DNA of 64,000 nucleotides from Chitinophagales bacterium (GTDB taxonomy: Bacteria > Bacteroidota > Bacteroidia > Chitinophagales > Chitinophagaceae). How positions within the stretch are numbered: the first letter of the stretch is position 1; each line of letters begins with the position of its first letter. The DNA lies in the NCBI GenBank assembly GCA_017303835.1, contig JAFLBI010000001.1, forward strand, positions 744,001-808,000, given 5' to 3'. Shown piece by piece: positions 9,961 to 18,796 of the stretch. The notes under the pieces are model-generated. The model did no database searches and was not told the DNA's origin. It was given only the letters and a program-made list of their open reading frames with translations. The translations under genes and the position numbers were made by a program.

Positions 9961-10108
9961 TTTATATCATATTTTCAGTTTAAATATTTACGCAAAAAAG
10001 TTTAACAGGATTGATTTGTAAGATTATCTGCTAATGAACTACCAACTTGCGTAAAATCAATTATTTAAGGAGATGTAACCTTATTTTTGTTGACATTAAA
10101 CTGACTGT

Positions 10109-11617
10109 ATGGGCTGGATTCTGTTTATCATTGGAACGATTGGATGGCATTTGGGTATGTATGGCATGTTCAAAAAAGCAGGCATTGAACCCTGGAAAGC
10201 GTTGATTCCTTTCTATAATACTTGGCTAATAGTAGAGAAATGCCAGATCAAGCAATACTGGTTTTGGTTGCAATTAATTCCCATTGCAGGACAATTCATC
10301 ACCATCTGGATCACCATCATTTTTGTGATGCATTTTCGCAGGTTTGATATGATTCATCACACAGCCGCTACGCTGTTCCCCTTTATCTATTTCCCATATC
10401 TCGGATTTTCACCTAATGAAAAATATGTAGGAGAGGAAGCAATAAAAGCTTACAAAAAGCCAGCTTCCAGAGAATGGATTGATGCGGGTGTATTTGCAGT
10501 AGTTGCTGCTACCTTGATTCGCACTTTCATCTTTGAAGCTTATGTGATTCCCACGGAGAGTATGGAAAAGACTTTATTGGTGAACGATTTTCTTTTCGTG
10601 AATAAAATCAGTTACGGTGCGCGTATTCCGCAAACACCGTTGAGTTTTCCCTTTGTGCATAATACTATGCCTTTCTCATTAACCACACCTTCGTATATCA
10701 AAGAAGTACAAATACCTTATACGCGATTAAAAGCAATTGATCCTATCAAGCGCAACGATGTTGTGGTTTTCAATTTCCCTGCTGGTGATACCATCATCAA
10801 TCTACCTGATTATGGAAGCAAAGTGCCCTACTATGATGTGCTGCGCTATCAATACAATGGTAACAGAGATGCGCTCATGAATGAATTCCCCATTCTGGTA
10901 CATCCAATGGACAAAACTGATAATTACATTAAGCGATGTGTTGCTGTACCCGGAGATGTTTTGCAAATAAAGAATGCGCAATTGTTTGTGAATAATGCAC
11001 CTGCTATGGTGCCAGCTGGTGCACAAACAGAATATCTGGTACAAACCAATGGCACACCATTCAGTGAGGAATTCTTGAAAGAGAAACTAGGCATCAATCC
11101 GGAAGATACCAAGGGACAAATTGAACAAATCGAAGGCAAAGCCGGTCTGTATAAAATCAATGCAACTGCTGAGGAGCTTTCTTTGATTAAGCAGGAAAAA
11201 AATGTGGTTGCTGTAGAGCCATATGTTGATACTATGGTAGGTTATACCTTCCCACAAGAACCGGCAGCTTATCCTTTCTCTATCGATAATTTCGGGCCAA
11301 TCACTGTTCCTAAAAAAGGCAGCACAGTAATGCTGACTTCATTAAACATGCCACTGTACAGAAGAATTATCACCACGTATGAAAAGAACACATTGGAGGA
11401 GAGGGAAGGAAAGATCATCATCAATGGAAAAGAAACCAATCAATACACTTTCCAACTCAACTATTACTGGATGATGGGTGATAACCGTCATAGAAGCCAG
11501 GATAGCCGTTTCTGGGGCTTTGTACCCGAAACACATGTGGTTGGTAAAGCTTCGTTAATATGGTTTAGCTGGGAGAAAGGCCCACGCTGGAAACGTTTAT
11601 TCAATGGAATAAATTAG
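10109..11617 (+). CDS. lepB: Signal peptidase I
   Basis: A 502-residue membrane serine/lysine peptidase that removes signal peptides at the periplasmic face. An extra N-terminal membrane module (residues 1-110, three or so hydrophobic segments, MGWILFIIGTIGWHLGM) precedes the usual anchor segment (about 130-148). The catalytic Ser lies in PTESMEKTLL (about 153) and the Lys in NYIKRCVAVPGD (about 276); box E GDNRHRSQDSRFWG is near 455. A large insert (about 305-430) separates the boxes, as is usual in Bacteroidota enzymes. The upstream sequence contains TATTTTTG at 10082-10089, a perfect -7 element but without a clear -33 partner. A strong terminator follows. Confidence 0.93.
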   Translation: MGWILFIIGTIGWHLGMYGMFKKAGIEPWKALIPFYNTWLIVEKCQIKQYWFWLQLIPIAGQFITIWITIIFVMHFRRFDMIHHTAATLFPFIYFPYLGFSPNEKYVGEEAIKAYKKPASREWIDAGVFAVVAATLIRTFIFEAYVIPTESMEKTLLVNDFLFVNKISYGARIPQTPLSFPFVHNTMPFSLTTPSYIKEVQIPYTRLKAIDPIKRNDVVVFNFPAGDTIINLPDYGSKVPYYDVLRYQYNGNRDALMNEFPILVHPMDKTDNYIKRCVAVPGDVLQIKNAQLFVNNAPAMVPAGAQTEYLVQTNGTPFSEEFLKEKLGINPEDTKGQIEQIEGKAGLYKINATAEELSLIKQEKNVVAVEPYVDTMVGYTFPQEPAAYPFSIDNFGPITVPKKGSTVMLTSLNMPLYRRIITTYEKNTLEEREGKIIINGKETNQYTFQLNYYWMMGDNRHRSQDSRFWGFVPETHVVGKASLIWFSWEKGPRWKRLFNGIN

Positions 11618-11640
11618 TATATTTATTGGCCGATATGGGG

Positions 11641-11670
11641 GTCCTCATGGTATAACCATGAGGACTTTTT
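11641..11670 (+). terminator. Rho-independent terminator of lepB
   Basis: A perfect 10-bp stem (11641-11650 with 11656-11665), five-base loop and a T-run, 23 bases after the lepB stop codon. It ends 20 bases before the cdd start codon. Confidence 0.9.
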
Positions 11671-11690
11671 GTCTCACGAAGTCTAAGATT

Positions 11691-12173
11691 ATGGAAAGAA
11701 AAGAGTATCGGTTCGATTTCGAAGTTTACAACGATCTACACGAACTCAATGCTGAAGATGCAGCATTATTGCAAGAAGCCAGAGCTACTACAGCCAATGC
11801 TTATGCGCCTTATTCTCATTTTAATGTTGGAGCTGTTGCTAAACTAGCGAACGGAGCTATTGTTACAGGAACCAATCAAGAGAATGCAAGTTATCCTGTA
11901 GGCATTTGCGCAGAACGCGTATTATTATCTGCTGCTGCTGTACTGCATCCGAATGTACCCATTGATACATTGGCCATCAGCTATCATAACTTGGATGGCG
12001 ATAGCAGTAAGCCTGTTTCACCTTGCGGTATGTGCCGTCAGAGTTTATCTGAATACCAAATCAGGGTTGGACAACCCATGCGCCTGATATTAAGCGGCAT
12101 GGATGGAAAAGTCTATATCATAGATAAAGCAGACGCATTGTTGCCATTCAGCTTTACGCCAGATGATTTGTAG
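11691..12173 (+). CDS. cdd: Cytidine deaminase
   Basis: A 160-residue homotetrameric-type cytidine deaminase that hydrolyses (deoxy)cytidine to (deoxy)uridine in pyrimidine salvage. Zinc ligands and the catalytic Glu are seen in GICAERVLL (Cys-Ala-Glu) and PCGMCRQSL (two Cys); the substrate loop NQENASYPVG precedes them. The start is taken as the ATG at 11691 (MERKEYRFDFEVY); an ORF from 11658 would begin inside the lepB terminator. It is followed by a stretch of short imperfect GAATGA-type repeats (about 12,180-12,230). Confidence 0.93.
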   Translation: MERKEYRFDFEVYNDLHELNAEDAALLQEARATTANAYAPYSHFNVGAVAKLANGAIVTGTNQENASYPVGICAERVLLSAAAVLHPNVPIDTLAISYHNLDGDSSKPVSPCGMCRQSLSEYQIRVGQPMRLILSGMDGKVYIIDKADALLPFSFTPDDL

Positions 12174-12243
12174 ACAATCAATGAATGAATGAGGGGATGA
12201 TAGAATGATAGAATGAGTAAATGATGAATTCTTATCAGTAATA

Positions 12244-13191
12244 TCAAGCTTTGACGATTCGGTAGCACCAGCGCTTGAGCTTTCCCTCAAAATCAAAAGG
12301 CGTAGTTTGTCTGGTGATATCTTTTATCTGCTCACTATGTATAGCAGTGGCATCCAATTGAAACTTGGTGAAATTGGTGCTGAAATACAATACACCTCCC
12401 GGACTCAATATTCTCAGTACTTCATTAATCAATGCTACATGGTCGCGCTGAATATCCAGAAAATCTTTCATGCGCTTACTATTGCTGAAAGTAGGTGGAT
12501 CCATTATCACCAAATCAAAACTATTTGCCGGAATGGATAAAAGATATTGCTTTACATCGGCATGAGTAAAACGATAGGCTTTCGGATTTTTCAAACGATT
12601 AATGGTAAAATTATCTTCTGCCCAAGAAAGATAGGTTTTAGATAAATCAACACTCTCAACAGTACTTGCCCCAGCTGCTGCTGCATATACAGAGAAAGAT
12701 CCGGTATAACAGAACAAATTCAACACACGTTTATCTTTAGCCTCATCCATCACCATCTTACGCGTAATACGGTGATCCAAAAACAAGCCTGTATCCAAAT
12801 AATCCGTCAGGTTTACCTGAAACTTTAAGCCATTCTCCAGTACAGTGAAATAGTCTTTCTCCGTACTAATGCGCTCATACTGTTCATCGCGGTGACTCAT
12901 GCGCTTACGCTGGCGCACATAAATATGTTCAGTATCGGTTTCCAGTATTGCTGCAACCACTTCCATACATTCATTCAACCAGCTTTCATGGGCTTCATCA
13001 TCCATACCGTGACGGCGCAAATATTCAGCTACATAAATTTTGTCCTCATACAATTCGATACACAGCGGAAATTCAGGTAAATCATGATCATAGACCCGAT
13101 AACAGCCCACGCCTGCACGACGGGCCTGCTTGCTTCGGTGTTTGAACACCTTGGTCAATCGGTTCCGAAACATATCGAGCTTTTCCTGCAT
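12244..13191 (-). CDS. Class I SAM-dependent RNA methyltransferase, RlmK/RlmI-like
   Basis: A 315-residue protein matching the C-terminal methyltransferase half of the bifunctional 23S rRNA methylase RlmKL. An RNA-binding N-terminus (FRNRLTKVFKHRSK, YRVYDHDLPEF) is followed by the SAM-binding motif NLFCYTGSFSVYAAA (about 180) and the catalytic block IMDPPTFSNSKRM (about 250). The likely reaction is methylation of a 23S rRNA base, such as m7G2069. The start is ambiguous: 13230, 13191 (MQEKLDMFRNRL) and 13173 (MFRNRL) are all ATGs; 13191 is chosen because homology begins near FRNRL. It is divergent from the M14 gene at 13294. Confidence 0.85.
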   Translation of the reverse strand: MQEKLDMFRNRLTKVFKHRSKQARRAGVGCYRVYDHDLPEFPLCIELYEDKIYVAEYLRRHGMDDEAHESWLNECMEVVAAILETDTEHIYVRQRKRMSHRDEQYERISTEKDYFTVLENGLKFQVNLTDYLDTGLFLDHRITRKMVMDEAKDKRVLNLFCYTGSFSVYAAAAGASTVESVDLSKTYLSWAEDNFTINRLKNPKAYRFTHADVKQYLLSIPANSFDLVIMDPPTFSNSKRMKDFLDIQRDHVALINEVLRILSPGGVLYFSTNFTKFQLDATAIHSEQIKDITRQTTPFDFEGKLKRWCYRIVKA

Positions 13192-13293
13192 GCAGCGAAA
13201 GTAGGGAAGAAGCCTCAATCGAAAAGCCATCCATCCAAATACCGGTTTGGCTTTCGGTGAAACAAGTATATTTAAGCCTAAACAAATTTCGGC

Positions 13294-14922
13294 ATGAGAA
13301 AACTATCGCTATGGCTCCTGCTTTGTTTGGCTGCAATCAGTAGCTGGGCACAGGACTATTCCAATGCGGCTGCACAGGCAGAACGTTTACAGGCACTCGC
13401 CAAAAATTATCCGCAACTGGTACAGTTAAAAAGTATGGCCAAAACCAATGGCGGAAAAGATATCTGGCTACTCACCATTGGTACAGGTAAAACTGCTAGC
13501 AAACCAGCTATTGCGGTAATCGGTGGTACAGAGGGTAATCATTTATTGGGTACAGAACTGGCTATTGGATTTGCAGAACAATTGCTTAAAGATGCGAATG
13601 CAGAAAGCACCAAAGCATTGCTGAATAAGACTACTTATTATGTGTTTCCGAATATGAGTCCCGATGCCATGGAACAATATTTTTCTGCGTTAAAATATGA
13701 ACGCACAGGCAACAACACAGAAACAGATGATGATCGCGATGGTCAGCTGAATGAAGATGGCATGGACGATCTGGACAAGAATGGAAAGATTACCTGGATG
13801 CGTGTTACTTCTCCTTTAGGAGAATACAAAACTCACCCCGATGATCCACGCGTATTAATTAAAGCAGATGTGCTAAAAGGCGAAAAGGGACAATACCTAC
13901 TTCTTCAGGAAGGTATGGATAATGATAAGGATGGTAAGCTGAATGAAGATGGTCAAGGCGGTATTGCCTTCAATAAAAACCTGACCTATAACCATCGCAC
14001 ATTTGCAGCAGGTGCAGGCGATTATCCTGCTTCAGAAACAGAAACACGTGCCATGCTGGATTTCTTATACGATGCTTTCAATGTGTATGCTGTAGTGAGT
14101 TTTGGCAGCAACAATAATCTCAGCACACCTATTGCCTATAATCCTCAGTCAGCTTTGCAAAGAATTGTAGCAGGTTGGTTAGAGCCAGATACAAAAGCGA
14201 ATTCAGTCGTAAGTGAGTTATACAACAAAGTAACAGGCTTACAGAATGCACCCAGAACAGCAGCCGCAGGCGGCGATGTGTTGTCATGGGCTTATTATCA
14301 TTATGGCCGACTCAGTTTTAGCACACAAGGTTGGTGGATGCCTAGAGCAAAGCCTGATACTGCGAAGAAAGAAAAAGCATTTACAGTGGATGATCCTACC
14401 GCCAATGCATTGAGATGGTTGGGCCAGCAAGGCGTGAATGCTTTCACCGATTGGAAACCCATTCAACATCCTGATTATCCCAACCAAACAGTAGAAATAG
14501 GTGGCATTGATCCTTTTGTCATGATCAACCCGCCATACAAGTTTGCTGCTGAATCTGTAAAAAAGCATACCGATTTTCTGGTCAAACTGGCCAATCTCCA
14601 ACCAGAGATAAGCATCACCAATCTGCAAACAGAAAAGCTTGGGAATGGACTCACACGCATCACTGCTGATATCGTGAACAAAGGTGTACTCAGTACGCAC
14701 AGCAAATTGGGTGAGCGCAGTTATTTCGTGAAAAAAGTAAAAGTAGCACTCAATACGGGCGCTAAGCAGGAAGTAGTGGGTGGCAAGAAAATTCAGTTAT
14801 TCAATAGCATGGATGGCAATAGCAGCCAAAAACTTTCTTGGTTAGTCAAAGGCAGTGGTAAACTCACGCTTGAAGCTGGTTGCCCAACTGCAGGTTATGC
14901 CAATATTGACATCACGCTTTAA
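13294..14922 (+). CDS. M14-family carboxypeptidase homologue, predicted inactive
   Basis: A 542-residue secreted protein with a signal peptide (1-20, ends SSWAQ). It is homologous along its length to the M14 peptidase encoded next (both have a sandwich-like C-terminal domain with similar spacing and Asp-rich EF-hand-like loops such as DNDKDGKLNEDG). The zinc and catalytic residues are changed: the HxxE ligand pair reads E80-G-N-H83 (swapped), the third zinc His is Gly271, the substrate Arg of NPDAR is Met (SPDAM), and the catalytic Glu of the SNEL motif is Gln345. It is therefore best read as a pseudo-peptidase, perhaps a binding partner of its neighbour. The neighbour's ATG follows 10 bases later, so the two form an operon. 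Confidence 0.85.
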   Translation: MRKLSLWLLLCLAAISSWAQDYSNAAAQAERLQALAKNYPQLVQLKSMAKTNGGKDIWLLTIGTGKTASKPAIAVIGGTEGNHLLGTELAIGFAEQLLKDANAESTKALLNKTTYYVFPNMSPDAMEQYFSALKYERTGNNTETDDDRDGQLNEDGMDDLDKNGKITWMRVTSPLGEYKTHPDDPRVLIKADVLKGEKGQYLLLQEGMDNDKDGKLNEDGQGGIAFNKNLTYNHRTFAAGAGDYPASETETRAMLDFLYDAFNVYAVVSFGSNNNLSTPIAYNPQSALQRIVAGWLEPDTKANSVVSELYNKVTGLQNAPRTAAAGGDVLSWAYYHYGRLSFSTQGWWMPRAKPDTAKKEKAFTVDDPTANALRWLGQQGVNAFTDWKPIQHPDYPNQTVEIGGIDPFVMINPPYKFAAESVKKHTDFLVKLANLQPEISITNLQTEKLGNGLTRITADIVNKGVLSTHSKLGERSYFVKKVKVALNTGAKQEVVGGKKIQLFNSMDGNSSQKLSWLVKGSGKLTLEAGCPTAGYANIDITL

Positions 14923-14932
14923 ATCTCGTATC

Positions 14933-16675
14933 ATGCAAACATTGAAATCTATACTCAGCATAGGCTTTGCAGCCATCAGTTTAACGCTTGCTGCACAGCA
15001 ACCCAATCAAGTATTCAAGGCCGCAGGTACACCAGCCAATCCAAAAGTAGCTGTGAGCTGGAACAAGTATTACGATCATGGCGGCATCTCTGAAATCTGT
15101 AAGAAAATAGCCGCTGCCTATCCTGATCTGGCTAAGCTGGAATCATTAGGCAAATCCTTCGAAGGACGAGATCTCTGGTGCCTCACGATTACCAATTTCA
15201 AAAAGGGGAATGAGCAACTCAAGCCCGGTATGTATATCGATGGTAATATTCACTCCAATGAAATTCAAGGCGCAGAATTTGTGCTTTATACTGCTTGGTA
15301 TTTAACCGAGTCGCATGCAGACACCAAGTTTATTCAGGAATTGCTGGAGGACAAAGTATTCTATCTCGTGCCTACCATCAATCCAGATGCACGCGACAGC
15401 TATATGCATAAGCCCAATACCGGCAGTACACCACGCTCAGGTGTGATTCCTGTGGACAATGATGGCGATGGTGTGGTGAACGAAGACAGCTTTGATGATA
15501 TTGATGGTGATGGTCATATCACCTTGATGCGCCGCAAGAGTCCGAATGGTCGCTGGAAAATTGATCCAAAAGATACACGTAACATGATTCAGGTTGGGCC
15601 TGATGAAAAAGGCGAATATGAATTACTCGGTAATGAGGGTATTGATAATGATGGCGACGGTCGCGTAAATGAAGACGGCTACACATTTGAATACGATCCT
15701 AATCGCGACTGGGGTTGGGGCTGGCAGCCAAACTATATTCAGAATGGCGCTTACAAATATCCATTTTCCTTGCCTGAGAATAGAGCCATCATGGAGTTTG
15801 TGATGAAGCATCCCAATATTGCAGCTGCACAATCTTACCACAATGCTGGCGGTATGATTCTGCGTGGTCCTGGTGGACAAGAAGATGTGAATACCTACAA
15901 TGCGCAGGATGTTGCAGTGTATGATGCAATTGCCAAGAAAGGCGAGGAGTTGATTCCCGGATACAAGTATTTGGTAGTGTACAAGGATTTGTATTCTGCT
16001 TATGGCGGTGAATTGGATTGGTTCTATGCTGGTCGCGGTATCTATACTTATTCCAATGAATTATGGACGCCCTACCTCATGTTCATGCGTGAAGGCACCC
16101 GCGATCCTTTCGATAATAAGACCTATGATTTCGATCGTTACTTATTGTTCCAAGATGCATTTGTGCCTTGGAAAGAATACGATCATCCACAGTATGGCAA
16201 AATTGAAGTAGGTGGTTTCAAAAAGAATTTCGGCAGAGCACACCCGGGCTTTTTGCTGGAGACAGATGCACACAGAAACATGGCTTTCACCATCTATCAT
16301 TGCTACCATACACCCAAGCTCAAAATCAGTGAAGTAAAAGAACGTGATATGGGTGATGGCTTAAAAGAAATCACAGCAACCGTGGCCAATGAAAGATTGA
16401 TGCCAACGCACAGCAGTCAGGACGTAAAGAATAAAATAGAAGTACCTGATTATATCACCATCAATACAACAGCCAAAGTTTTGGCCGCTATACAGGTCGA
16501 GAATGCAGATCTCAACCAGACCACAGAACAAAAGAATAATCCACAAACCATTGCTGTGCCCAATATTCCCGGTTTAGGCACAGTTACCGTAAAATGGATT
16601 GTACAAGGCAATGCACCCTATACGGTTACTGTAAACAGTAAGAAAGGTGGTGTGGCCAGTAACAGTAGCAAATAA
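14933..16675 (+). CDS. Secreted M14 zinc carboxypeptidase
   Basis: A 580-residue exported metallopeptidase. A signal peptide (1-21, ends LAAQ) precedes the M14 domain: zinc ligands His107 and Glu110 in IHSNE, substrate Arg in NPDARD (about 154), third zinc His303 in SYHNAGG, and catalytic Glu376 in TYSNEL. Asp-rich loops (DNDGDGVVNED, DIDGDGHI, DNDGDGRVNED) between 174 and 248 look like calcium-binding inserts. A C-terminal beta-sandwich domain (about 460-580) follows. The start is the ATG at 14933, giving a clean signal peptide; the longer ORF from 14855 overlaps the upstream gene. It is co-transcribed with the inactive paralogue and ends at a bidirectional terminator. Confidence 0.92.
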   Translation: MQTLKSILSIGFAAISLTLAAQQPNQVFKAAGTPANPKVAVSWNKYYDHGGISEICKKIAAAYPDLAKLESLGKSFEGRDLWCLTITNFKKGNEQLKPGMYIDGNIHSNEIQGAEFVLYTAWYLTESHADTKFIQELLEDKVFYLVPTINPDARDSYMHKPNTGSTPRSGVIPVDNDGDGVVNEDSFDDIDGDGHITLMRRKSPNGRWKIDPKDTRNMIQVGPDEKGEYELLGNEGIDNDGDGRVNEDGYTFEYDPNRDWGWGWQPNYIQNGAYKYPFSLPENRAIMEFVMKHPNIAAAQSYHNAGGMILRGPGGQEDVNTYNAQDVAVYDAIAKKGEELIPGYKYLVVYKDLYSAYGGELDWFYAGRGIYTYSNELWTPYLMFMREGTRDPFDNKTYDFDRYLLFQDAFVPWKEYDHPQYGKIEVGGFKKNFGRAHPGFLLETDAHRNMAFTIYHCYHTPKLKISEVKERDMGDGLKEITATVANERLMPTHSSQDVKNKIEVPDYITINTTAKVLAAIQVENADLNQTTEQKNNPQTIAVPNIPGLGTVTVKWIVQGNAPYTVTVNSKKGGVASNSSK

Positions 16676-16697
16676 GCTAAAAATCAACTAAACAAAA

Positions 16698-16723
16698 AGG
16701 ACTTCAAATGAAGTCCTTTTTTA
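16698..16723. terminator. Bidirectional terminator between M14 operon and aminotransferase
   Basis: An 8-bp GC-containing stem (16698-16705 with 16710-16717) flanked by an A-run on the left and a T-run on the right, sitting between two convergent genes; it can serve both strands. Confidence 0.85.
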
Positions 16724-16746
16724 TTGAAGATAAACGTTCAATCAGA

Positions 16747-17940
16747 TTAATGCAGCTTAGCCAAAGCAGCAGCTATTCTTTCCCATGCACGCTCAATATT
16801 GGTCATGCTATTGGCAAAAGAGAAACGTACACAAAGCGGTTCACCAAATGCATCGCCCATTACACTGGATACATGGGCTGTATTTAGTAGATACATACTG
16901 AAATCAGCAGCGTTCTGAATTGTGGTAGTACCATCTGACTTTCCATAATATGCGCTCACATCAGGAAATACATAGAAAGCGCCTTCAGGTGCATTGCATT
17001 TTAAACCAGGAATCGCATTTACTAATTCCAGCGTTCTTGTTCTTCTGCGTGTAAACTCTTCTGTCATGGCCATAGACGGACGAAGATCGCCTGTCAAAGC
17101 TTCTACCGCTGCTTTCTGCGTAATAGAGCAGGTGGCACTGGTAAACTGTCCCTGTAATTTCTCACAAGCTTTTGCGATATCTGCATTTGCTGCGATATAG
17201 CCAAAGCGCCAGCCAGTCATGGCAAAGCCCTTACTCAATCCGTTAATGACTACAACACGATCTTTTAGATCCGCAAACTGCGCAATAGATGCATGCTTGC
17301 CCACGAAATTGATGTATTCGTAAATCTCATCCGCAAGAATCGTGACGTTGGGGTATTTGCGAAATACATTCGCTAAACCTTCCAATTCTGCCTGACTATA
17401 CACAGCACCACTAGGGTTACAAGGAGAAGAAAACATAAAGACCCTAGTCTTTTCGGTAATAGCTGCTTCTACTTGTGCAGGCGTTGCTTTAAAACCCTGT
17501 TCCACACTGGTGCGAATTTCTACCACTTTACCACGAGCAATCTTTACCAGCTCACTATAAGTTACCCAATAAGGTGTTGGAATCACCACTTCATCGCCTT
17601 CATCCACCAATGCAAGAATAGCATTCGCCAAACTTTGCTTTGCACCAGTAGAAGTGATGATGTTCTCGGGTTTATAATCGAGATTATTATCACGCTTCAG
17701 TTTGGTACATACTGCTTCACGTACATCTAGGTAACCGGCAACTGGGGTGTAGTGGCTCCAGTTATCATTGATGGCTTTAATGGCAGCTTCCTTTACGTGT
17801 TGAGGCGTATCAAAATCAGGTTCACCCAGACTCAAATCAATCACATCAATACCCTTGGCGCGCAATTCGCGACCAAGCTTGGCCATTTTGAGGGTTTCCG
17901 GTTCATTGAATCTTTGCAGTAAGGAAGACAACTGAGTCAT
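16747..17940 (-). CDS. PLP-dependent aminotransferase, class I (aspartate aminotransferase-like)
   Basis: A 397-residue fold-type I aminotransferase, Ib subgroup. Features are the N-terminal substrate loop (LSLGEPDFDTP), SPCNPSGAVY around residue 172, DEIYEYINF (Asp and Tyr contacting PLP) around 207, and the PLP-binding Lys in NGLSKGFAMTGWRFGY around 236, with the carboxylate-binding Arg in CVRFSF near 373. The probable reaction is aspartate + 2-oxoglutarate to oxaloacetate + glutamate, though related enzymes also use prephenate or aromatic amino acids. It stands alone between a bidirectional terminator and the DUF4397 gene. Confidence 0.9.
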   Translation of the reverse strand: MTQLSSLLQRFNEPETLKMAKLGRELRAKGIDVIDLSLGEPDFDTPQHVKEAAIKAINDNWSHYTPVAGYLDVREAVCTKLKRDNNLDYKPENIITSTGAKQSLANAILALVDEGDEVVIPTPYWVTYSELVKIARGKVVEIRTSVEQGFKATPAQVEAAITEKTRVFMFSSPCNPSGAVYSQAELEGLANVFRKYPNVTILADEIYEYINFVGKHASIAQFADLKDRVVVINGLSKGFAMTGWRFGYIAANADIAKACEKLQGQFTSATCSITQKAAVEALTGDLRPSMAMTEEFTRRRTRTLELVNAIPGLKCNAPEGAFYVFPDVSAYYGKSDGTTTIQNAADFSMYLLNTAHVSSVMGDAFGEPLCVRFSFANSMTNIERAWERIAAALAKLH

Positions 17941-18057
17941 TGCTATAGAGTTAGGTTGCTTGGAGAATGCTTCAAATGTACGGAAATGCGCCTATCGGCA
18001 AAGCCTATGATAGCGCCTGCTTTCACTGAATCTGAATAACTAGAGCCGGAATCTTGA

Positions 18058-18765
18058 TTAATTGTGCTGGATAATACTCAGTGTGTAAAAGGGTACACCA
18101 TTCGAAGATCTACCGCCACTCATATCTGCATTCACGAGTAGGGTATAGATTTTTCCAGATGCCAGGTTCACCAATGGTTCATTTATGACCATATCATTGG
18201 TGGATTTATTAGCAGTAACGGTAAACTGATAAGTGCCGGGAGCAGCAACAGCTTTAAAAGCGCGGTAACGTGCATCATAATCATGATCACTGAAAGCGCG
18301 ACCTGTAGTTTCCCAGAAATCATTGGCGCTGCGTAAGCGGGTGTTTACACGTAAAGTATCACCGCCCACAAAAGCATAGACCACACGCACATGGGCTTTA
18401 CCTGAGGCTGGTGCTGTAAGATCATCTTCAATCAATGAACTCTTGAGCGTATTGTATCGGGCATCATAGCCGATCATGGTGTAATTCTTAAAGGGCGCTA
18501 GTTTGATACTGGTATCAATCACAGCCGAATTGCGCTTGTCAAACCCCTTGATACGAACGGTACCATTAAGAATCTCGATCAGGTCAGAACCCTGATTCGA
18601 TTGAATTAAGCCAGGCGTAAGGTCCTTATCATTGGCAGCAAAACGGTAAGTGCTGGAAGGATAGGCGTTGATAAACTTGATTTTGGCCATACGTGTATCA
18701 CTCGTCTTGCTGCAAGAGCAAACCAATAGAGTTAAGGCCAGTAATGCTAAACCAGTCTTCTTCAT
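18058..18765 (-). CDS. DUF4397-domain lipoprotein
   Basis: A 235-residue exported lipoprotein. The start is set at the ATG at 18765, which yields a classical lipoprotein signal peptide (MKKTGLALLALTLLVCSCSK); the longer ORF from 18822 would overlap the upstream gene. The body (KIKFINAYPSS..., RIKGFDKRNSAV, AHVRVVYAFVGGD, YTLLVNADMSGG) matches DUF4397, a beta-rich surface domain of unknown role common in Bacteroidota. It lies 31 bases after the serine-hydrolase gene and is probably co-transcribed with it. Confidence 0.8.
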   Translation of the reverse strand: MKKTGLALLALTLLVCSCSKTSDTRMAKIKFINAYPSSTYRFAANDKDLTPGLIQSNQGSDLIEILNGTVRIKGFDKRNSAVIDTSIKLAPFKNYTMIGYDARYNTLKSSLIEDDLTAPASGKAHVRVVYAFVGGDTLRVNTRLRSANDFWETTGRAFSDHDYDARYRAFKAVAAPGTYQFTVTANKSTNDMVINEPLVNLASGKIYTLLVNADMSGGRSSNGVPFYTLSIIQHN

Positions 18766-18796
18766 GTCTGTAAACGCTTCACTATAAACGACAAAA

